Shown piece after piece: positions 5,016 through 6,203 of a stretch of 6,203 nt of DNA (its first letter is position 1; every line of letters starts with the position of its first letter). The position numbers and the translations under genes are program-made. Source of the DNA: a bacterium (GTDB taxonomy: Bacteria; Verrucomicrobiota; Verrucomicrobiae; JAJYAR01). The notes under the pieces were generated by a model, which made no database searches, was not told the DNA's origin, and saw only the letters and a program-made list of their open reading frames with translations. The DNA lies in NCBI GenBank assembly GCA_021779435.1, contig JAJYAR010000183.1, forward strand, positions 1 to 6,203, given 5' to 3'.

Positions 5016-6203
5016 TCACTGCCAATTGTAGCGCACGCGGTACGAAACCGTGCGCTCCTCGTCCGGCTTGAGCGGGACGTTGAACTCGATGGTTTGGGCA
5101 TCCTTCTTCCTGAAATCGTCGGACTTCGAAACGATCGTCCAGTTTGTCCATCGATACAGATGCTCCACCACGCGGACCGTGACCGGCTCGCTCTTGCGGT
5201 TCCGCAGCTTGATATCGAACGACTCCTCCGCGAAATCCTGGCGATTGCTCCCGGTGAAGTCCGTCCGGATCCGCTCGCCCACCACGTCAAAGGCATCGCC
5301 GGTGTAGATCCTGAGGAGTTCGTTTTTCGCGGTGTGCTCGATCTGATTCTCCCCGGTGAACTCGATGCGGCCGTCGGCATCGTCACGTCGGTAGAACCGG
5401 GCGCGTCCCTTCGGCAGCGGAAGCCCGAGATGATTCTCCTCGCTGTTCGTGAACTCGCGCATGACCCAGACCTTCTTGTTGCCCTGGACGCCGTAGCCGG
5501 GGTCGCGGATCATCCCGCCGAAGTTCTGGGCGTAATTCGACGCACCGTCGTACACGTAAACGACCGGAGCTTTCACGCCGGCCGCACGCATGAACTCGAC
5601 CTGCTTGGTCTCCTGATCTCGGAGCGTCACCGGCCGCGGGAGCGAGTAAAGGTGGAACTCGTCGAACGCCTTCTCCGTCACCGCACCTTCCTGCATGGCA
5701 GCGGCGACCATCACCCGCTTGTCCATCATCCCCCGCACCTGCGGCGCCGGCGTGACCTTGTTCACGTTCCCGGCCATCAGCTTCAACGAGGCGTTTTCGA
5801 AGGTCTTGCCGCTTTGGTTCTCGACGGTAACCCAGCCGATGATGTCGAGCGTGTCCCCCTTTTCGGGCGCCACGAGGTTGTACGCCGCCTGCCAGCTCAG
5901 GCCGCCGGTCACATAGCCAAGCTCGGCTTCGAACCGCGCGGCGGCATCGCTGCCGATCTTCCAGGAAAGCGTCGGTTTCAGGATGCCGTCGCCGGCGAGC
6001 GCCGGGAAGAGTGGCTCCCCGGGAAGTGAAAACCGGAGTTTGCCGTCAACCTCGATGATCGGCGACACGTCCCCGCCACCGGGCTGATGACCGCTGCGCA
6101 CGACCTTGCCGCGGATCAGGTACTCCTTCGCGTTCTGGTCGCGCACGACAAAGTCGAGCACCTTGCCCTCGTTGAGTTGGAGCAGCACCGGCTGCGACAG
6201 CAC
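5016..6203 (-). CDS. DUF4139 domain-containing protein, C-terminal 395 residues, N-terminus outside window
   Basis: The frame runs to the window edge; the GTG at 6201-6203 is probably an internal valine, because family members have an N-terminal region before this point. The DUF4139 (PF13598) character is clear from LGYVTGGLSWQAAYNLV (about 95-111), GWVTVENQSGKTFENASLKL (about 123-142) running into MAGNVN, HLYSLPRPVTLRDQETKQVEF (about 184-204), the segment ENHLGLPLPKGRARFYRRD (about 246-264) and a final strand TVSYRVRYNW (385-394). The visible part looks like repeated beta-sandwich strands and has no membrane segment. The biochemical role of this family is unknown to me; members are often predicted to be exported, but the signal region is not visible. 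It is convergent with the GH28 gene, 184 bases apart, which gives no functional hint. Confidence 0.88.
   Translation of the reverse strand: MLSQPVLLQLNEGKVLDFVVRDQNAKEYLIRGKVVRSGHQPGGGDVSPIIEVDGKLRFSLPGEPLFPALAGDGILKPTLSWKIGSDAAARFEAELGYVTGGLSWQAAYNLVAPEKGDTLDIIGWVTVENQSGKTFENASLKLMAGNVNKVTPAPQVRGMMDKRVMVAAAMQEGAVTEKAFDEFHLYSLPRPVTLRDQETKQVEFMRAAGVKAPVVYVYDGASNYAQNFGGMIRDPGYGVQGNKKVWVMREFTNSEENHLGLPLPKGRARFYRRDDADGRIEFTGENQIEHTAKNELLRIYTGDAFDVVGERIRTDFTGSNRQDFAEESFDIKLRNRKSEPVTVRVVEHLYRWTNWTIVSKSDDFRKKDAQTIEFNVPLKPDEERTVSYRVRYNWQ

Noticed and set aside
5094..6029. Plus-strand open frame (311 codons) opposite the DUF4139 gene
   Set aside because: The minus strand carries clear DUF4139 motifs, while the plus-strand frame has none and looks like background.

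Overview
This is a high-GC chromosomal window. It has a housekeeping gene cluster on the plus strand, a secreted pectin-degrading enzyme, and the 3' part of a DUF4139 protein on the minus strand. The protein sequences, the absence of Shine-Dalgarno sites before most genes, the pectinase and the intergenic repeat types suggest a free-living or plant-polymer-degrading Verrucomicrobiota, perhaps Opitutaceae-like. That assignment comes from general resemblance, not from any search.

Layout. Positions 1-263 hold the last 86 codons of a protein ending in a response-regulator receiver domain, probably a hybrid sensor kinase. Next come pyrH (350-1090, UMP kinase), frr (1153-1698, ribosome recycling factor) and proB (1758-2888, glutamate 5-kinase with a PUA domain). 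The gaps are about 60 bases, so these three probably form one transcription unit. pyrH-frr is a very widely conserved pair. The usual upstream partners rpsB-tsf are not adjacent here, and proB has joined the 3' end without proA following it.

A 539-base gap (2889-3427) contains no convincing gene but is rich in repeats: two identical 24-base dyad-containing repeats 55 bases apart, a degenerate third copy, and an imperfect long-range inverted repeat (3128-3282). After it lies a GH28 polygalacturonase-type glycoside hydrolase with a signal peptide (3428-4831). The 184-base convergent gap (4832-5015) is packed with a strong GC hairpin, a five-copy heptanucleotide tandem repeat, two more palindromes and a second heptamer-like tract. 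The minus-strand DUF4139 gene (5016 to beyond 6203) closes the window.

Functionally, pyrH feeds pyrimidine nucleotide synthesis, frr supports translation and proB starts proline synthesis, all growth-linked. The GH28 enzyme is an independent catabolic gene with no visible transporter, regulator or other pectinase beside it. I found no defence system, mobile-element gene, RNA gene or clearly new multi-gene system. The most interesting material is the non-coding repeat architecture on both sides of the GH28 gene.
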